Below are positions 61,620 to 64,000 of a stretch of DNA of 64,000 nucleotides, one piece after another (position 1 is the stretch's first letter; each line of letters opens with the position of its first letter). The DNA comes from Pseudaeromonas sharmana (GTDB lineage Bacteria; Pseudomonadota; Gammaproteobacteria; Enterobacterales; Aeromonadaceae): positions 372,001 through 436,000 of the forward strand of contig NZ_JBHSAF010000014.1 in NCBI RefSeq assembly GCF_042649925.1, written 5' to 3'. A model generated the notes under the pieces. It was not told the DNA's origin. It did not search any database and saw only the letters and a list, made by a program, of their open reading frames with translations. The position numbers were made by a program, and so were the translations under genes.

Positions 61620-63462
61620 CACACACCTCCTGATCTGCCAGTCGCGGCTGATATAGATCACCACCTGTAGCGCGGAAGCGATCGGCTTGCTGCTGCATGC
61701 CCTGCTGTTTTTGCAACTCAAGGCTGCGAACCTCGTGGCTGATCTTCATCGAACAAAACTTCGGGCCGCACATGGAGCAAAAATGGGCCACTTTGCCAGA
61801 CTCCTGCGGCAAATCCGCATCGTGGTATGCACGGGCCGTGAGCGGATCCAGTGCCAGATTAAATTGATCCTCCCAACGAAACTCAAAGCGGGCCTTCGAC
61901 ATGGCATCATCGCGCAGACGGGCTCCCGGATGGCCTTTCGCCAGATCCGCCGCATGTGCCGCAATCTTGTAGGCCATGAGTCCTTGCTTTACATCGTCTC
62001 GGTTTGGTAGCCCCAGGTGCTCCTTCGGCGTGACGTAGCAAAGCATGGCGCAACCAAACCAGCCAATCATGGCGGCGCCGATACCGGAGGTGAAATGGTC
62101 ATAACCTGGGGCAATATCCGTTGTCAGAGGGCCCAGCGTGTAAAACGGGGCGCCGTGACAGTGTTGCAGCTGTTCGGTCATATTGGCCTGAATCAAATGC
62201 ATCGGGACATGACCAGGGCCTTCGATCATTACCTGAACATCGTATTCCCAGGCAATCTTGGTCAGCTCGCCCAGTGTTCTGAGCTCGGCAAACTGTGCCT
62301 CATCGTTGGCGTCGGCAACCGAGCCGGGCCGTAATCCGTCACCAAGCGACAGGGCTACGTCATAGCGGGCACAGATTTCGCAAATTTCACGAAAGTGCAG
62401 ATAAAGAAAATTCTGCTGATGATGCGCCAGGCACCATTTGGCGATGATCGATCCCCCGCGCGAGACGATGCCCGTGACTCTTGACGCGGTGAGCGGGACA
62501 TACTCAAGCAGCAATCCGGCATGAATTGTAAAATAATCAACACCTTGCCGAGCCTGTTCGATAAGTGTATCCCGCATGATCTCCCAACTCAGGCGTTCTG
62601 GCTGGCCGTTGACCTTCTCCAACGCCTGATACATGGGGACAGTACCAATGGGGACCGGGCTATTACGCAATATCCACTCCCGCGTTTCATGAATCTGCCG
62701 CCCAGTGCTTAGATCCATCACGGTATCCGCCCCCCAGCGCGTCGCCCATACCAGTTTTTCGACCTCTTCTTCAATCGACGAAGTCAGCGAAGAATTACCG
62801 ATATTGGCATTCACTTTTACGAGAAAGTGCCGCCCGATAATCATAGGTTCAGCTTCCGGATGATTGATATTGGCTGGGATGATGGCTCGGCCTGCAGCCA
62901 CTTCAGCACGCACAAATTCAGGCGTTATCGCGCCTGGCGCATCCAGCGCCCGCCCCTGATTCTCTCGTAACGCAATGAATTCCATCTCCGGGGTGATGAT
63001 GCCCTGGCGCGCATAGTACAGTTGCGTGACTCGACGTCCGTCTTGCCCGCGACGCGTCTGATGATTCAGCTCCAGCCTGGGCAAGGCCTCCTGCAGCAGA
63101 TTCGGCAACACCTGGGAACCGGGCGCTATATGCTCGACCTCGGTGTCACCACGTTGGGCGATCCAGGAGGCTCGCAAACGCTTGATGCCCTTTTCAACAG
63201 CGATGGTTTGCTGTGGATCGCCATAGGGCCCCGAGGCGTCATACACCACTACGGGCGCATTCTCTTCATAGCGCGGATCCGCCTGTGTGCCGCCAATGAG
63301 AGTGGGAGATAAGCGGATAGATCGCATCGGGACGCGAATATCGTCGCGGACACCCGTAATGTACACGCGTTCGGAGTTAGGAAAGGTCTCACCGACCAAT
63401 TGGCGAATATTCTGTTGTGCTTGCAGACGGCGTTCGCGGCGTGACAGATCTGGACTAGACAT
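61606..63462 (-). CDS. thiC: Phosphomethylpyrimidine synthase ThiC
   Basis: Radical SAM enzyme turning aminoimidazole ribotide into HMP-P. It is 618 aa with ThiC blocks GNSSLTSSIEEEVEKL, TIHAGLLLEYVPLT, SRGGSIIAKWCLAH and EGPGHVPMHLIQANM. The C-terminal cluster is FCSMCGPKFCSM (CxxCxxxxC). ATG 63462 (MSSPDLSRRERR) has GAGG eight bases ahead; ATG 63474 four codons upstream has no ribosome site. It is the first gene of the operon, about 110 bp after the TPP riboswitch. Confidence 0.97.
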   Translation of the reverse strand: MSSPDLSRRERRLQAQQNIRQLVGETFPNSERVYITGVRDDIRVPMRSIRLSPTLIGGTQADPRYEENAPVVVYDASGPYGDPQQTIAVEKGIKRLRASWIAQRGDTEVEHIAPGSQVLPNLLQEALPRLELNHQTRRGQDGRRVTQLYYARQGIITPEMEFIALRENQGRALDAPGAITPEFVRAEVAAGRAIIPANINHPEAEPMIIGRHFLVKVNANIGNSSLTSSIEEEVEKLVWATRWGADTVMDLSTGRQIHETREWILRNSPVPIGTVPMYQALEKVNGQPERLSWEIMRDTLIEQARQGVDYFTIHAGLLLEYVPLTASRVTGIVSRGGSIIAKWCLAHHQQNFLYLHFREICEICARYDVALSLGDGLRPGSVADANDEAQFAELRTLGELTKIAWEYDVQVMIEGPGHVPMHLIQANMTEQLQHCHGAPFYTLGPLTTDIAPGYDHFTSGIGAAMIGWFGCAMLCYVTPKEHLGLPNRDDVKQGLMAYKIAAHAADLAKGHPGARLRDDAMSKARFEFRWEDQFNLALDPLTARAYHDADLPQESGKVAHFCSMCGPKFCSMKISHEVRSLELQKQQGMQQQADRFRATGGDLYQPRLADQEVCDASR

Positions 63463-63570
63463 AGCAAACCTCATAGTTGAAGAGAAATTTGCTTGTCCGG
63501 AGTGACGTTGAAGAAACAGACAGCTGCAGTCAGGCCGGAGCCAGGCTAGCGGTCAATGCGTGTACTATCT

Positions 63571-63662
63571 GCTTCGCTTGTTCCCTTCGCAGGTATTAAC
63601 CTGATCAGGTTCAACGGATCCCGAATGAACGGTCTCAGCCCCAAGAGGCACTCCGACAAGTG
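63571..63662 (-). promoter_or_regulatory. TPP (thiamin pyrophosphate) riboswitch
   Basis: On the minus strand the conserved THI-box parts appear in order: GGGGCTGAGA, then TGAACCTGATCAGGTTAATA, then CCTGCGAAGGGA. The closing P1 stem is CTTGT (63656-63660) with ACAAG (63577-63581). It would turn down thiC-thiH when TPP is abundant. The expression platform between it and the thiC start is not obvious; masking of the thiC ribosome site or early termination are both possible. Confidence 0.96.
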
Positions 63663-63667
63663 CGAGG

Positions 63668-63696
63668 AGTATGCCGTGGGAACGTCGTCAGCTCAA
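63668..63696 (-). promoter_or_regulatory. Promoter of the thiamin operon
   Basis: Minus-strand TTGAGC (63691-63696), 17-bp spacer, CATACT (63668-63673). Transcription would start near 63661, right at the riboswitch 5' end. Confidence 0.65.
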
Positions 63697-63807
63697 GTGA
63701 TGGATTGATCGTCACGGATGCAGCATGCAATCCCGCTCCTGGCTGGTAGCCAGCCATGCCGAGCCTTATACTGCGCTTTTGCTGATGCCCAGACCGAGAC
63801 TGCTACT

Positions 63808-64000
63808 ATGATGCTGCCGAGAACTCTTTTTATCTGCCTGATTGCCAGCTTGTGTGCTTGTCACGCTGCAGTTATCGAACAGGTCACCCTGAAAGACGGC
63901 CGCCAGATTGCGATTAACGATGACTACAGTTGGAACGTGATTCTGACTGAGACAAACACAGCGGCACCGGAAGCCGTCGCAGCCGATGCCATAACCTCAA
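63808..64000 (+). CDS. DUF3157-like exported protein, 3' end cut by window
   Basis: Partial gene, 64 codons visible, still open at the window end. A Sec signal peptide is evident (MMLPRTLFICLIASL, cut near CHAA). The mature start IEQVTLKDGRQIAINDDYSW resembles DUF3157 proteins of Vibrio and Aeromonas, of unknown function. The start is one of two adjacent ATGs (63808 or 63811). A TATACT at 63768-63773 is a possible -10. A 7-bp inverted repeat TGGCTGG/CCAGCCA lies at 63740-63756. Confidence 0.65.
   Translation, partial: MMLPRTLFICLIASLCACHAAVIEQVTLKDGRQIAINDDYSWNVILTETNTAAPEAVAADAITS

Noticed and set aside
1..64000. tRNA, rRNA, CRISPR, insertion sequence or prophage
   Set aside because: None seen: gaps are short and mostly explained by promoters, terminators or the riboswitch, and no transposase, integrase or spaced repeats occur.

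Overview
The window reads as a chromosomal segment of a gammaproteobacterium, most likely Aeromonadales or a close relative. Supporting this are the enterobacterial/Aeromonas-type synteny blocks (asmA-dcd-udk next to mrp-metG; ycgL-mltB-ycgN / minCDE / rnd-fadD), thiCEFSGH order with fused thiD-thiE, Cys-type SelD, and a Vibrio-like LuxO homologue. Composition is even and moderately GC-rich. I see no insertion sequence, prophage, CRISPR array, rRNA or tRNA. The species cannot be fixed from sequence reading alone.

1-9.1 kb: a cation P-type ATPase cut by the window edge, a flavoprotein, an orphan small protein, sbcB, a chemoreceptor and a HIT-like ATP adenylyltransferase. 9.2-16.4 kb: asmA-like, dcd, udk, mrp, metG, a CHAD-like gene interrupted by an in-frame TGA, and acylphosphatase. 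16.4-22.5 kb: a second chemoreceptor and a MacA-MacB-outer membrane factor efflux operon. 22.7-26.2 kb: rlmI, then selD-mnmH (selenophosphate and tRNA selenation). 26.3-30.4 kb: a divergent RimK-like ATP-grasp / GNAT-C39 peptidase pair (a poorly understood peptide-ligation system), an SGNH hydrolase and a glyoxalase II-like enzyme.

31.3-43.4 kb: one leftward operon devoted to urea as nitrogen source: allophanate hydrolase, urea carboxylase, a GntR regulator and the UrtABCDE urea ABC transporter, with no urease. A palindromic operator and a sigma-54-like promoter lie just before it. Hairpins lie between gntR and urtA and between urtA and urtB. 43.7-50.3 kb: ycgN, mltB, ycgL, minCDE, rnd and fadD.

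50.5-57.1 kb is the most interesting part. It carries a FIST-domain sensor (NosP-like) directly joined to a hybrid histidine kinase with its own Hpt domain, a glycosyltransferase-like gene, a LuxO-type sigma-54 activator and a STAS protein. Textbook sigma-54 promoters precede the glycosyltransferase and the STAS-luxO pair. Each has two near-consensus LuxO boxes about 60-100 bp upstream of its -24 element. Together these suggest a self-contained nitric-oxide/quorum-type phosphorelay with its own regulon.

57.1-63.7 kb: the thiamin operon thiC-thiDE-thiF-thiS-thiG-thiH under a TPP riboswitch. The window ends inside a DUF3157-like exported protein gene.
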